Origin: Larkinella punicea
GTDB taxonomy: Bacteria > Bacteroidota > Bacteroidia > Cytophagales > Spirosomataceae
Assembly (NCBI RefSeq): GCF_003334855.1
Contig: NZ_QOWE01000027.1
Coordinates: 62,001 to 126,000, forward strand
Length of the DNA stretch: 64,000 bases
Direction: 5' to 3'
Shown here: one piece after another, positions 1 through 9,354 of the stretch
How the letters are laid out: the number at the start of each line of letters is the position of its first letter
Numbering within the stretch: position 1 is the first letter of the stretch
Made by a program: the position numbers and the translations under genes
Notes under the pieces: generated by a model
What the model was told of the DNA's origin: nothing
Seen by the model: the letters and a program-made list of their open reading frames with translations, nothing else
The model's database searches: none

Positions 1-963
1 GGTTTCGTCAAGCCGTTGCGCCGTGATGCGAATTAGCGCCCCTTCGGTGAGGTCGGCAATGCCGTGGGTAATGGCGTTTTCGACGATGGGTTGCAGAATC
101 AACTGCGGCAACAGGCATTCTTCCGCTTCGGGCGCAATCTCGTATTCAACCATCAAGCGGTCTTCGAAGCGAATTTGCTGGATCGACAGGTACTGCCGGG
201 TCAGGGTCATCTCGTCGCGCACCGAAATGAAGTTGGCCTGCTGACGCACCAGCACACTCCGGAGCAGGTCGCTCAGCGTGGTCACCATCAGGGCGGCCCG
301 GCGGGTCTGGTTCCGCAGCATCAAACTGACCACCGTATGGAGCGTATTGAACAGAAAATGAGGATTTAACTGCATTTTCAACGCCTGCAACTGCGCATTA
401 GCCAACTGACTTTTGAGCTGTTCGTTGACCAGTTCGGCCTGTAAATGTTGCTGTTTCAGCGATTGCAGTTGGTAGACGTGCGTCAACACGGTATAACAAA
501 CCACCAGCAGCATGTACTGGGCAAACGCATTGCCAAAACTCAGGAAAAATACTGTCATCACCCGCCGAATGGTGATCACCTTCCCCTGCTCGTGGGCAAT
601 GGCGGCTCCCAGCAGCAGGTGTTCCACCACCAGTTCAACCCCATACAGCACCGCAGCAATCAGCAGGTGCGTCAGCACCTGGGTGACAAACCGGCTGGCG
701 CGCTGGGTTTTCAGGAGCGAAAACCGCTGGGCGCAGAAAATGATCAGGGGCGTTGCACTCCACCAATACAACAGCTCGATGAGCCAGTAAAGCGTATCGG
801 TGAAATACAGCCGGGCGTTGGGCGTGAGCAGCCAGACCATGACGGCCTGACCATACCAGATCAGCGAAAAAAAACTCCAGTAGAAAAAACTGTACCACCA
901 AAACTGGCGGACGGTCAGCGGCAGACCCGAAGTCTGCAACAAGCGATCGATGGCGGATTTCAT
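1..963 (-). CDS. LytS/YehU-type sensor histidine kinase, C-terminus cut by window edge
   Basis: Translating the minus strand from the ATG at 963 gives an open frame of 321 codons that runs off the left edge. Residues ~20-165 hold four hydrophobic segments rich in Trp and Phe, a membrane-embedded input region. A short coiled-coil-like linker follows. The His_kinase (PF06580) phosphoacceptor motif NPHFLFN has its His near residue 202. The segment LQPIVENAITHG near the end is the start of the ATP-binding N-box; the glycine boxes lie outside the window. This family normally autophosphorylates and passes phosphate to a LytTR response regulator, which would probably be encoded just left of the window. 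The signal sensed cannot be read from the sequence. Confidence 0.9.
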   Translation of the reverse strand, partial: MKSAIDRLLQTSGLPLTVRQFWWYSFFYWSFFSLIWYGQAVMVWLLTPNARLYFTDTLYWLIELLYWWSATPLIIFCAQRFSLLKTQRASRFVTQVLTHLLIAAVLYGVELVVEHLLLGAAIAHEQGKVITIRRVMTVFFLSFGNAFAQYMLLVVCYTVLTHVYQLQSLKQQHLQAELVNEQLKSQLANAQLQALKMQLNPHFLFNTLHTVVSLMLRNQTRRAALMVTTLSDLLRSVLVRQQANFISVRDEMTLTRQYLSIQQIRFEDRLMVEYEIAPEAEECLLPQLILQPIVENAITHGIADLTEGALIRITAQRLDET

Positions 964-1054
964 GTGTGAACAGAACGACGATAACCGGGTTCCGGCGATT
1001 CTCTCAAAAGACAAAGCAATTTTTCTTCCACTCCTCCCTTTCTTTCAAACAAAT

Positions 1055-1082
1055 ACACGGCAGCCCGCGCGGACTGCCGTGT
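1055..1082 (-). terminator. Rho-independent-type terminator of the GH44 gene
   Basis: A perfect 9-bp stem (ACACGGCAG with CTGCCGTGT) encloses a GC-rich 10-base centre that is itself nearly self-complementary. In the minus direction it lies 22 bases after the GH44 stop codon and is followed by a T-rich stretch, as expected for an intrinsic terminator. Confidence 0.7.
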
Positions 1083-1104
1083 AAAACCGGATGAAACGAC
1101 CACC

Positions 1105-4100
1105 CTACTGAACAATCAAGTGTTTCGTTATCAGCGTTTTCCCCTCCAGAATCACCAGATACGTACCACTCCGCAGATTCCGAACCGGCACGGTTATTTC
1201 AGTAGCATGTTCGGCCACATCGGCGGTATACACCACCACCCCGACGTGATCTTTCAGCACCACTTTCCGAACCTGGGTATCCACAAAATTATAGCGAACC
1301 AGCACCTGTTCCTGACCCACCGCCGGGTTGGGGTAAATCATGATGCTTTCACTGGCGTCACTCAGCGTCGCCGAATAGGTGGTTTTGCATTGGCTGACGA
1401 GGTCGGTGACCACCACGGAATAGGTACCCGCCGGAACTTCCCAGATGTTCAGGGTTGTGGCACCATTGGACCAGTCGTAGGTATAGATGCCACTCCCGCC
1501 CGTCACGTTCAGGTTGATGTAACCTTTGCCGTTCAGGTAGCTGACGTTGGCCGTGACTTCCGGTGCCGAGCCGGACCCTTCCAGCGTCACCTCTTTTTCA
1601 ATCTGAAAACCGCCGTCGCCTTCCACTTTGATGCGGAAGGCTCCCGGCACCAGCCCCCCAAATTCGGGGTTGTTGATCCCGGCCGGATTCGGTTCGCCGT
1701 TAATGTAGTACCTATTGTTACCACCTGACCCCTTCACGGCGGTTACCCGGATTTTTCCATTGGGCGCACAACTGGGGTTCTCAGGGGTCAGCTCGATTCC
1801 GGGAATGACGATGGTGTAGGACGCCGTGGTGCTACAGCCCGTTGCCGCATCGGTCACCTCCACCTGGTACGTTCCGTCGAGAACCTCCCACAGATTTTGG
1901 GATTCCGACCCTTCCGACCATTTGTAGATGTAAATTCCGCTGCCACCGGTAACCGTCAGATTGATGTACGCTTTTTCATTTTCGATACTGATCTCCGCCT
2001 TGACGACCGGTTTTTCGCCCTTGTCCTGCACGGAAACGGTTTTGGCAAACCGGAAATCGCCATCGCCCGTAATAACAATCTCGTAATCGCCCGCAGCCAG
2101 GTCGCTGAAAACCGGTTGGTCGCCCCCCGCCGGATTCGGTTTACCATTGATGGCATACTTCGTGTTACCCCCCGAGCCAGTAACATTTTGTACCTCGATC
2201 CGGCCATTGGGTTTACACGTCGCGTCGGTCACCACAAAGTCCGCGCCGGCGGTTCCGCCCGTTGCGGTTATGGATGCTTCGATGGTACAGCCGCTCACCA
2301 AATCCGTCACCGTGACGCGATACGTACCGGGCGCTACGTTAGACAGATCTTCCGTCGTGCTGCCATTCGACCAACGATAGCTGTAGGAACCGCTGCCGCC
2401 CGAAACGGTTAAATCCAGCGTCGTCTGGTTCTGCACAATGGCGGCCGACAACGGATTGGTGCCCCCACCGATGGGTACGTTTTCGTAATACAGAAAACCG
2501 TCGTTCCCCTCGATTCGTAAATCATATTTTCCGGGAGCCAGATTACTAAAAACCGCCACATGCTCCCCGGCCGGATTGACCACGTTGTTCAGGTAAAACG
2601 TATACCCCGAAACCGCTTCGCTGCCGTTGATGGAAACCACCCGAATGGCTCCGGTAGAACCGCAGGCGGCATTTTGCGTCGTCAGTTTGACATCCGCAAC
2701 GTTGCTGCCCCCCGCTTCGATGTCATCGACCCAGAAATCGTAGGCCTTGTCCAGTCCGGTCGACAGAAAACCGATCCGCGTCACCTGTTTCGTATCAATT
2801 TTGTCACCCGCCAGCAGTGCGCTCATCGGAACCCGAACCCGCTGGTAATCACCGGAGAAAGCAGTCACATAACCCCCTCCGCGCACCGGCACGGGTGAGG
2901 TGCTTGCGGCAGAGCGGTCTTTCAGGAACACCTGAAAATCAAAGTTCTCTCCGGGATTGCTGACTTTCACGTAAAACGTCAGGTAACCCTTGGTGCTCAG
3001 GTCTTTAATGGCTTCGTCGTTGGTGTTTTCGTTCCAGTCCCAGACCATCGCGGCAAAACCGTTGTCGGCCATATCGAAGTGCATTTTCATGCTTTTGGGA
3101 GCCTTGTTGCCGTTGGCTTCATCGACCACGCAGGTCGTCACCGCGTTGAGCGTGGTCGGTTTTCCGGTATTCACCACATCGCCATCCCACAGAACCACCG
3201 AACTTGCTGGCTCATTCACCGTGAACTGAACGGACGCATCGGCGGAGTTGCCTTCGGCATCCACAGCCGCAATGTTGAGTTGCTTTGTGCCTTTGACAAC
3301 GCCCGACGGAACCGTTACCGTAGCCGAATACCGGCCATTTTCGAGCGTCATGGCCTGTTTATTGGCAAGTCCCAGCGGAGCCAGATCGACGGTTACCGCC
3401 CGTAGGTTGTTGTCCGGGTCGTCCACCTGCGCAAAAACCGTAACGGTCGTTTTTCCATCGGCATATCCGCTAGCCGGTGTAATCCCCGTTTCGCGGATAA
3501 CGGGTTGCAAAACCGGGTTGGAATACGGCAGCACCCGCACGTCGTCGATCCAGACATCGAACGGTTTCTGGGCCGTGTTGCAGTTAAAATTCAACTGCCA
3601 GATCTGTCCGAGATCAATTTGCGAGTCGGTCGTGAAGGCCGACAGCGGAATTTTAACCCGCGTGTAGCCACTGGAATTGAGCGAACCGAGGTAGCCGCCC
3701 TGCTTCAGCCACACGGTGTTGGAAGTGTGCATTTGCGCCGTAGCATCCCGCAGACTCACTTCAATATCGGAATTTTCGGGCGCATTGGATTTGAGGTAGA
3801 ACTCCAGGGCTCCGAAATCCCGGATGTCCCGGGCGTCGGCGGGGTTGTCATTGTCGGAAAGCCGCCAGGTCATGGTATTGTAGCGGTTATTGGCGTGTTC
3901 GAAGTGCATAAACAGACTGCCCGGCTGGTGCTGTCCACCGGCTTCGCGCCGTTCTATTTTTGCATTTAGGGCCTGTGTATCACTCGGATCGTAGTAAGAA
4001 CCCCCGGTGCCCCGCTTGATTTCGTCGCCGTCCCAGATCACGGTTTCCGCCGTCCGCTTGATGACCCGGTACGAAACGGCGGCTTCGGCGGTGTGATTGG

Positions 4101-6024
4101 CGGCATCCTTCGCGGTAATTTTTATGGATTTCGATCCGGCCGCGGTTCCAACAGGCACCTGAACCGACAGGCGATACTGCCCCGCTTCCGTTGCACTGGG
4201 CGTAAACGCCACGGCAGTTCCCCCGCCCAGGGGACTCAGATCGGCCGTTACACCCGCAAGATCATTGTCGCCATCGGCGACTTTGGCCGTTAGCTCAAAC
4301 GTTGCCGTCCCGTCGGAATAGCCCGCCGACGGATTGATCGTCGTTTCGGTGATGTCGGGATAAATGGCAATGTTTTCTTCCGACAAAACAAAATGGCAGG
4401 CCGTCAGCGCCGGCAGGACGTATTCAAAGGTATTGTTGTTGATGGTTCGAACGCTTTTCAATTGTTTCAGCACCGGGCTGGAATTGTCGAACGCCCAAAC
4501 CGTGGCACTTTTGTATGGGCGGCTGCCGCCGATGGTAAAAGTGGCGGTGATGGGGCCATCCTGGTTTTTGCTGAGGGCCACGACGTGCAGTTTCGCATCG
4601 TCGCTGCCATTGATGGAGGCAAAAACCGAGGTATTGACCAGATCATTCGTGCCTGACTCCACCGAAGTATCGCCAAAATGACCACCCTGTCCGTCGTAGT
4701 TCCGGTACAGATCAAACCCCGATTTGATAAAATCCACGACGCCACCCCAGTAGGTAGCCAGGTAAACGCCCTGCTTGCCAAAGATTCCCAGCGCGTCAGC
4801 TTGGGCAATCCCGCCGGAAGCGTGCGTCAGACCCATGTAGCTGTATTCGGTAATGGCCAGTTTCGTTCCCGGATAATACTGCCCGATGTGCTGGTGCATT
4901 TTGGGCAGAAAGGGCAAAAACAGTTGCCGTTTGACCGGATCATCGCTCACGAACGTACCCTCACTATACGTCGGATCCCACAGCGAACGGGTCATGGCCA
5001 TGCGGGCAGCATTGTTGGCGTAGTCGGTCCGGTTGTCGGTCGGGCGAAGGCCGTCATTTCTCCGTTCCGGATACCAGTGTACGTCCAGCACGTCGAGCAA
5101 TCGCTTCCCGCCCTGCTGCTCTTTTTCCCGCATCTTCCCCAGGTACAAATCCAGAAAAATGGGATAATTGCCCTTTTCCTGGTCCCAGTCGGGCGCAAAC
5201 TGCAGGTTTTCAAACTCCGAAATCCCAAACGATGCCGGACCGAAAACTTCGGCCGTGGGGTCCATTTCCTTGATGCGCTGGGCCAGTTCAAAGGAGTTGT
5301 CCATCAGGTAGCGAACGCTGACCGGCGTCGTGCCCCACATGCGGCTGTGGGAACTGGCCCACAAGCCCGGTTCGTTGTCGAGCGCATAGCCCCGAACACC
5401 CCGGGGTGTGTTGCTCCGGCCAAAGTGGTGTTGCAGATAATTCAGTTCCTCGTCCACGTACACCTCGCCATCGTTGACATCAGGCAGCAAGGTGAACGGG
5501 CTGGGTTTGCGGTATTTGACAGCCGCCCAACGGCTCGACGGAGCCGCCTGCTCCGGCGTAACGGCCCCGTTTTTATCCTTCGTTACGTACTTCGCCATCG
5601 GGAGCGTCACCAGCGAGTAGGCATTCTGATTCAACGACCGCTGATGGAATGTCGACAGGGCGGCTCCTGGAACATCGTACTGATTTTCAGGCACATTCTG
5701 CTGTCCGGGGACGTAATTATCGCTTTCGTGAAACCAGTCGAAACCGGCGTTCGACGCATTGTTTTCCCAGTTGTAGTTCGTAATGCGGTTGCCGCCCAGC
5801 CGCTTGGCAGTCGCGTAGGGGTATTGATCGTTGGTGCCGTAAATCAGCGGGCTGATCGGCTTGCGGGAATTTTGGGGATTGATGCTAAAATTGACACGGG
5901 TCTGGCTGTAGGCGTAGCGACTCAACAGAATGAGCATGAGACCCAACAGGGAGGACTTCCAGAAAAGCCGCAGTTTCGGAAGCCGGAAGCTCCGAAACCG
6001 GTTGTTGTTTACAGGTTGTGGCAC
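1105..6024 (-). CDS. Secreted multidomain GH44 glycosidase with SprB-like repeats and T9SS sorting domain
   Basis: A 1639-residue protein. After a basic N-terminus and a hydrophobic signal segment (~22-42), residues ~43-550 match glycoside hydrolase family 44 (endoglucanase/xyloglucanase). The opening motif RLGGNRITNYNWENNASN is present; the acid/base Glu is in DNEPG (E218) and the nucleophile in ITEYSY (E393). Then come two repeated pairs of an Ig/cadherin-like domain (GITPASGYADG-type openings) and a jelly-roll-like domain beginning VIWDGD/VLWDGD and ending FDVWIDD, which may bind carbohydrate. From ~1100 a set of SprB-like units follows (GGSGSYSYRWSNG, DLSNVAPGTYRVTVTD). The last ~75 residues (IMIYPNPAVGQE to HLIVQ) are a type IX secretion sorting domain. 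The enzyme is probably attached to or released from the cell surface to cut beta-glucan or xyloglucan. It stands alone, with its own terminator. Confidence 0.9.
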   Translation of the reverse strand: MPQPVNNNRFRSFRLPKLRLFWKSSLLGLMLILLSRYAYSQTRVNFSINPQNSRKPISPLIYGTNDQYPYATAKRLGGNRITNYNWENNASNAGFDWFHESDNYVPGQQNVPENQYDVPGAALSTFHQRSLNQNAYSLVTLPMAKYVTKDKNGAVTPEQAAPSSRWAAVKYRKPSPFTLLPDVNDGEVYVDEELNYLQHHFGRSNTPRGVRGYALDNEPGLWASSHSRMWGTTPVSVRYLMDNSFELAQRIKEMDPTAEVFGPASFGISEFENLQFAPDWDQEKGNYPIFLDLYLGKMREKEQQGGKRLLDVLDVHWYPERRNDGLRPTDNRTDYANNAARMAMTRSLWDPTYSEGTFVSDDPVKRQLFLPFLPKMHQHIGQYYPGTKLAITEYSYMGLTHASGGIAQADALGIFGKQGVYLATYWGGVVDFIKSGFDLYRNYDGQGGHFGDTSVESGTNDLVNTSVFASINGSDDAKLHVVALSKNQDGPITATFTIGGSRPYKSATVWAFDNSSPVLKQLKSVRTINNNTFEYVLPALTACHFVLSEENIAIYPDITETTINPSAGYSDGTATFELTAKVADGDNDLAGVTADLSPLGGGTAVAFTPSATEAGQYRLSVQVPVGTAAGSKSIKITAKDAANHTAEAAVSYRVIKRTAETVIWDGDEIKRGTGGSYYDPSDTQALNAKIERREAGGQHQPGSLFMHFEHANNRYNTMTWRLSDNDNPADARDIRDFGALEFYLKSNAPENSDIEVSLRDATAQMHTSNTVWLKQGGYLGSLNSSGYTRVKIPLSAFTTDSQIDLGQIWQLNFNCNTAQKPFDVWIDDVRVLPYSNPVLQPVIRETGITPASGYADGKTTVTVFAQVDDPDNNLRAVTVDLAPLGLANKQAMTLENGRYSATVTVPSGVVKGTKQLNIAAVDAEGNSADASVQFTVNEPASSVVLWDGDVVNTGKPTTLNAVTTCVVDEANGNKAPKSMKMHFDMADNGFAAMVWDWNENTNDEAIKDLSTKGYLTFYVKVSNPGENFDFQVFLKDRSAASTSPVPVRGGGYVTAFSGDYQRVRVPMSALLAGDKIDTKQVTRIGFLSTGLDKAYDFWVDDIEAGGSNVADVKLTTQNAACGSTGAIRVVSINGSEAVSGYTFYLNNVVNPAGEHVAVFSNLAPGKYDLRIEGNDGFLYYENVPIGGGTNPLSAAIVQNQTTLDLTVSGGSGSYSYRWSNGSTTEDLSNVAPGTYRVTVTDLVSGCTIEASITATGGTAGADFVVTDATCKPNGRIEVQNVTGSGGNTKYAINGKPNPAGGDQPVFSDLAAGDYEIVITGDGDFRFAKTVSVQDKGEKPVVKAEISIENEKAYINLTVTGGSGIYIYKWSEGSESQNLWEVLDGTYQVEVTDAATGCSTTASYTIVIPGIELTPENPSCAPNGKIRVTAVKGSGGNNRYYINGEPNPAGINNPEFGGLVPGAFRIKVEGDGGFQIEKEVTLEGSGSAPEVTANVSYLNGKGYINLNVTGGSGIYTYDWSNGATTLNIWEVPAGTYSVVVTDLVSQCKTTYSATLSDASESIMIYPNPAVGQEQVLVRYNFVDTQVRKVVLKDHVGVVVYTADVAEHATEITVPVRNLRSGTYLVILEGKTLITKHLIVQ

Positions 6025-6062
6025 GGTGGTAAATGATAAGTGAATAGTGGACTTGTTTTGTT

Positions 6063-6092
6063 GTTATACTGAACGCCCGGACGAAGGGTCAA
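6063..6092 (-). promoter_or_regulatory. Candidate promoter of the GH44 gene
   Basis: On the minus strand, TTGACC is followed after 18 bases by TATAAC, about 40 bases before the GH44 ATG. Bacteroidota promoters usually show TTTG and TAnnTTTG rather than this classical pair, so the call is tentative. The rest of the 6025-6316 divergent spacer shows nothing clear. Confidence 0.35.
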
Positions 6093-6316
6093 AAAATGGA
6101 TTGATCCGGTTATTTATCAGACGAAATACGGAAGATCATATCCCGGGATTAAGCACAAATGGCTGAACTGGACTTTCTATTATTCAAACGGGGGTTTGCA
6201 GCGGATGAAAAAAGGATGGAGGTAGCCCCCGGTTTCTCAGGCCGGTTCCGGAAAACAAATTGCAGTACTAAAAACCGTAAAATTCCGTATCTTCCCCCCC
6301 AAATTCCTAAGCCTTC

Positions 6317-7351
6317 ATGAAAAAGTACTTTATTCTTCTGACCGGGTTACTGCTGGCCTTTACGCCCCCTTCCCGCGAACCCATTGGCAAGGAAATGGCA
6401 GCCGCCGTGACCTCCTTCCTGAAATCCCTCGATGAAGAACAGCGCAAAGTGGCGATGTTTCCGTTCAACGACGACGAACGGTTTGTGTGGTTTTACACGC
6501 CGGTTCCGCGCAAAGGGTTGTCGATGAAAAAAATGACGCCAGAGCAGCAGAAAGCCGCCATGGCCCTGCTGAAACTGGCCATGAGTGAGCAGGGATTTGA
6601 GAAGACAACGGCCATCATGGACATGGAGAATGTGCTGCGCGTTCAGGAAAATCGCCCGCCGAACGACACCCACCGCGATCCGATCAACTACTTCTTTACG
6701 TTTTTTGGCGAACCGAACAGCAAAGAACCCTGGGGCTGGCGGCTGAATGGGCACCATTTACTGTGGCAATTTTCGTCGCTGACGGGCAAAATATCGGGCA
6801 TGACGCCCACCTTCCTCGGCAGCAATCCGGACATCGTCCGGGTCGATGTACCCCAGAAAGGCAAACAGATTCTGAAACAGGAAGCCGAATTGGGGCTGGC
6901 GCTGGTCAACTCGCTGAACAGCGACCAGTTAAAGATGGCCCTCATGAGCGAAACCTCCCCGCAGGAAATTTTCTCCACCAACGTTCGGAAAGTATCCATC
7001 GAAAAAATGGAGGGCATTCCATTTCTGAAACTGACGGAAAGCCAGCAGAAAACCTTTCTGACCTTACTGGATACCTACCTGAACAACTACCACGTGACGC
7101 TGAAGAACCAGCAGATGGACAAGCTGAAAAAAATCGGGCTGGACAAACTGGTGTTTGCCTGGGCGGGCGACCGGCAACCCGGTTTTGGTCCCGGCAAAGG
7201 CCAGTATTACCGCATTCACGGCCCCACCCTGCTGATTGAGTACGACAATGCGCAGAATCAGGCGAACCACACCCATACCGTAGTGCGGGATTTAACCAGT
7301 GACTTTGGTGAAGATGTGCTGGCGGAACATTACAAATCACAGCACAAATAA
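6317..7351 (+). CDS. DUF3500 family secreted protein
   Basis: A 344-residue protein with an N-terminal signal segment (MKKYFILLTGLLLAFTPP). The rest matches the DUF3500 pattern: an opening FLKSLDEEQRKVAMFPFNDDER, a central GWRLNGHHLLWQFS segment with conserved His residues, and a C-terminal GQYYRIHGPTLLIEYDN with nearby HTHTVVRD. These His-rich motifs resemble a metal-binding site, but no activity is established for the family that I can name. Proteins of this type are common in Bacteroidota and Planctomycetes, often near degradative genes. It is divergent from the GH44 gene and converges on the HicA-like gene 7 bases downstream. Confidence 0.85.
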   Translation: MKKYFILLTGLLLAFTPPSREPIGKEMAAAVTSFLKSLDEEQRKVAMFPFNDDERFVWFYTPVPRKGLSMKKMTPEQQKAAMALLKLAMSEQGFEKTTAIMDMENVLRVQENRPPNDTHRDPINYFFTFFGEPNSKEPWGWRLNGHHLLWQFSSLTGKISGMTPTFLGSNPDIVRVDVPQKGKQILKQEAELGLALVNSLNSDQLKMALMSETSPQEIFSTNVRKVSIEKMEGIPFLKLTESQQKTFLTLLDTYLNNYHVTLKNQQMDKLKKIGLDKLVFAWAGDRQPGFGPGKGQYYRIHGPTLLIEYDNAQNQANHTHTVVRDLTSDFGEDVLAEHYKSQHK

Positions 7352-7358
7352 CTTAAAA

Positions 7359-7601
7359 CTAACCAAATAGCCGTTTAACCAATTCTTCTTTTGTCATCCC
7401 AAAATGATTGGCAATGTTATTTAGGATGGCGTTCAACGTACCAATCTTAAGCGGATTGTGGCGAGGGATAGTTTCATGATGCAGGCCATTCTGTTCAGTT
7501 TCAATACGGACATGGCTACCGGTTTGACGAGTTATTCGATACCCCAGCGGTTTGAGAATTTGAATGAGTTCAGTACCGGTTAAATCGCGTGGTATTTTCA
7601 T
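7359..7601 (-). CDS. hicA: HicA/YcfA-like mRNA interferase toxin
   Basis: An 80-residue basic protein when started at the ATG at 7601 (MKIPRDLTGTELIQILKPLG). An upstream Met at 7655 is in frame, but the residues it adds do not fit the family. The HicA dsRBD-like fold is indicated by GYRITRQTGSHVRIE, where the His after Gly-Ser (H30) is the catalytic His of the family, and by HNPLKIGTLNAILN. HicA toxins cleave mRNA and are neutralised by HicB. The partner gene is immediately upstream in the same direction (72-base gap). Order is antitoxin then toxin, the reverse of the classical E. coli hicAB order but common in the YcfA/UPF0150 type. Confidence 0.8.
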   Translation of the reverse strand: MKIPRDLTGTELIQILKPLGYRITRQTGSHVRIETEQNGLHHETIPRHNPLKIGTLNAILNNIANHFGMTKEELVKRLFG

Positions 7602-7673
7602 GACCCAAACGTAGAAGGAATTTGCCTTGATGGAAAGGATGGTAACAAATTGCAACCATGAAAATACAGTTTA

Positions 7674-7883
7674 TTATAGGGCAAAAACTTCATCTTTCAC
7701 AAAGTGAAGCCGAACAATCTGGGGCCATTGGCTGGCGTCATCAAAGTGGCAGTCAATGGCATCTCGAATCATTTGCTTTAATTCTTCGACGGTTTCTCCC
7801 TGGGTAAAAATAGTTTCTCCCAGCGCCCGCGCCGAATAGCCCCCTTCCGGATCTTCTTCAACAACAAAAATCAATTCTTTCAT
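7674..7883 (-). CDS. hicB: HicB-like antitoxin, short form without DNA-binding tail
   Basis: A 69-residue acidic protein from the ATG at 7883 (MKELIFVVEEDPEGGYSARALGE). The pattern of beta-strand, ExxxEGGYxA, then GETVEELKQMIRDAI matches the partial RNase-H-like fold of HicB/UPF0150 antitoxins. It ends soon after this fold, so the C-terminal helix-turn-helix or ribbon-helix-helix domain of longer HicB proteins is absent; autoregulation by direct DNA binding is therefore uncertain. A longer start at 7922 is possible. It probably binds and inactivates the HicA-like protein encoded just downstream. Confidence 0.75.
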   Translation of the reverse strand: MKELIFVVEEDPEGGYSARALGETIFTQGETVEELKQMIRDAIDCHFDDASQWPQIVRLHFVKDEVFAL

Positions 7884-7950
7884 AAAACCATCTGTTTTTG
7901 TAAAAATACGACTTTTTCTCATCGATCATTCACTTTCTCCCGCCAGGTTT

Positions 7951-9348
7951 TTACCTCAAATCGGGTCCAACCGGCGGCAGCAATTTTCCGGGGTTCATGA
8001 GGTTGTTGGGGTCGAGGGCGTTTTTGATCGCCCGCATCACGTCGAGCGCTACGCCGTGTTCCTGAGCCAGATACGCTAGTTTCCCGATGCCAATCCCGTG
8101 TTCTCCCGAACAGGTTCCTTCCAGCGCCAGCGCCCGATGCACCAGCCGTTCGTTCAGGGCTTTGGCTTTTTCAAACTGGCCGGGGCTAGCGGGATCGATG
8201 GGGATGGTGAGGTGAAAATTGCCGTCGCCCACGTGTCCGAGAATGGGGGCAAAAAGCCCGGTTTCGGCCAGATCAGCCTGCGTATCGACGATGCATTGAG
8301 CCAGCCGCGAAATCGGTACGCACACATCGGTCGACATCATACTGGAACCGGGCACCATGGCCAGGGCGGCCGGGGCGGCATCCGTCCGGGCCTGCCATAA
8401 TTTCAGGCGGGCGGCTTCCTCCTGTTCCCAGATCAAATCCGTTCCCCCAAACCGACTCGCAAAAGCCTGTACGCGCTGGATCTGCCCTTCGATTTCGGCG
8501 GGTGAACCGTGAAATTCCAGAAATAACGTCGGTTTTTCAGGATAACCGAGACCTGAATACCGGTTGACAGCCTGCATCATCAGCGCATCCAGCAACTCAA
8601 TTTTGGCAATCGCTACGCCGGCCTGAATCGTTTGGATAGCGGTATTGACCGCAGCTTCCACATCCGGGAAGGAGCAAACGGCCGCATAAATGGCTTCCGG
8701 ATAGCTGTGTAACTTGATGGTCAGTTCGGCCAGAATCCCCAGGGTTCCTTCCGAACCGATGTACAAGCGGGTGAGGTCATAACCGGTCGAGGATTTCCGG
8801 GCTTTGCTGCCTGTTTTAATGACCTGACCGTCCGGCAATACCACCTTTAGCGACAGCACATTGTCTTTCATGGTTCCGTAGCGAACCGCATTCGTTCCCG
8901 ACGCCCGGGTACTGGCCATGCCGCCCAGCGTGGCATTGACGCCGGGACCGATCGGAAAAAAGAAACCGCTGCCTTCCAGCCAGGCATCCAGTTGGTTTCG
9001 GGTCACTCCCGCCTGAACGGTGGCGCACCGATTGGCCGCATCGACTTCCAGAATCTGATTCATCAACTGCAGATCGATGCAGACGCCCCCTTTCAGCGCC
9101 AGAACGTGGCCTTCCACCGAGGTTCCGGCGCCGAACGGAATGATCGGGAGCTGATGTTCCTGGCAAAGCCGGACGATCGCGGCAATTTCCTCCGTCGTCT
9201 GGGGATAAACCACCCAATCCGGTGGCTGGCAGGGGTGGTAGCTAAACCCAGTTCCGTGTTGCTTCCGGATTTCCGGCTGGTCCGTTACCCGGTCGCCCAA
9301 AAGAGCCTGTAGCGTCGTGGAAACGCGTTGTCTGAGCAGATCGTCCAT
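7951..9348 (-). CDS. FAD-linked oxidase of the GlcD / D-lactate dehydrogenase (cytochrome) type
   Basis: A 465-residue flavoprotein of usual family length. Residues ~45-215 form the PCMH-type FAD-binding domain, with PFGAGTSVEGH (71-81) and GGMASTRASGTNAVRYGT (~142-159). The C-terminal FAD-oxidase domain carries GHVGDGNFH (~371-379) and GEHGIGIGK (~415-423). Enzymes of this family oxidise 2-hydroxyacids such as D-lactate or glycolate and pass electrons to quinone or cytochrome. The sequence does not decide between D-lactate and glycolate; no GlcE or GlcF subunit is adjacent, which favours a single-subunit D-lactate dehydrogenase. It starts 6 bases after the arfB stop, so the two are probably co-transcribed. 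Confidence 0.88.
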   Translation of the reverse strand: MDDLLRQRVSTTLQALLGDRVTDQPEIRKQHGTGFSYHPCQPPDWVVYPQTTEEIAAIVRLCQEHQLPIIPFGAGTSVEGHVLALKGGVCIDLQLMNQILEVDAANRCATVQAGVTRNQLDAWLEGSGFFFPIGPGVNATLGGMASTRASGTNAVRYGTMKDNVLSLKVVLPDGQVIKTGSKARKSSTGYDLTRLYIGSEGTLGILAELTIKLHSYPEAIYAAVCSFPDVEAAVNTAIQTIQAGVAIAKIELLDALMMQAVNRYSGLGYPEKPTLFLEFHGSPAEIEGQIQRVQAFASRFGGTDLIWEQEEAARLKLWQARTDAAPAALAMVPGSSMMSTDVCVPISRLAQCIVDTQADLAETGLFAPILGHVGDGNFHLTIPIDPASPGQFEKAKALNERLVHRALALEGTCSGEHGIGIGKLAYLAQEHGVALDVMRAIKNALDPNNLMNPGKLLPPVGPDLR

Positions 9349-9354
9349 GCGTTC

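Noticed and set aside
4678-6036. 452-codon open frame on the plus strand
   Set aside because: It lies wholly opposite the GH44 coding sequence, which has catalytic motifs; composition is that of a shadow frame.
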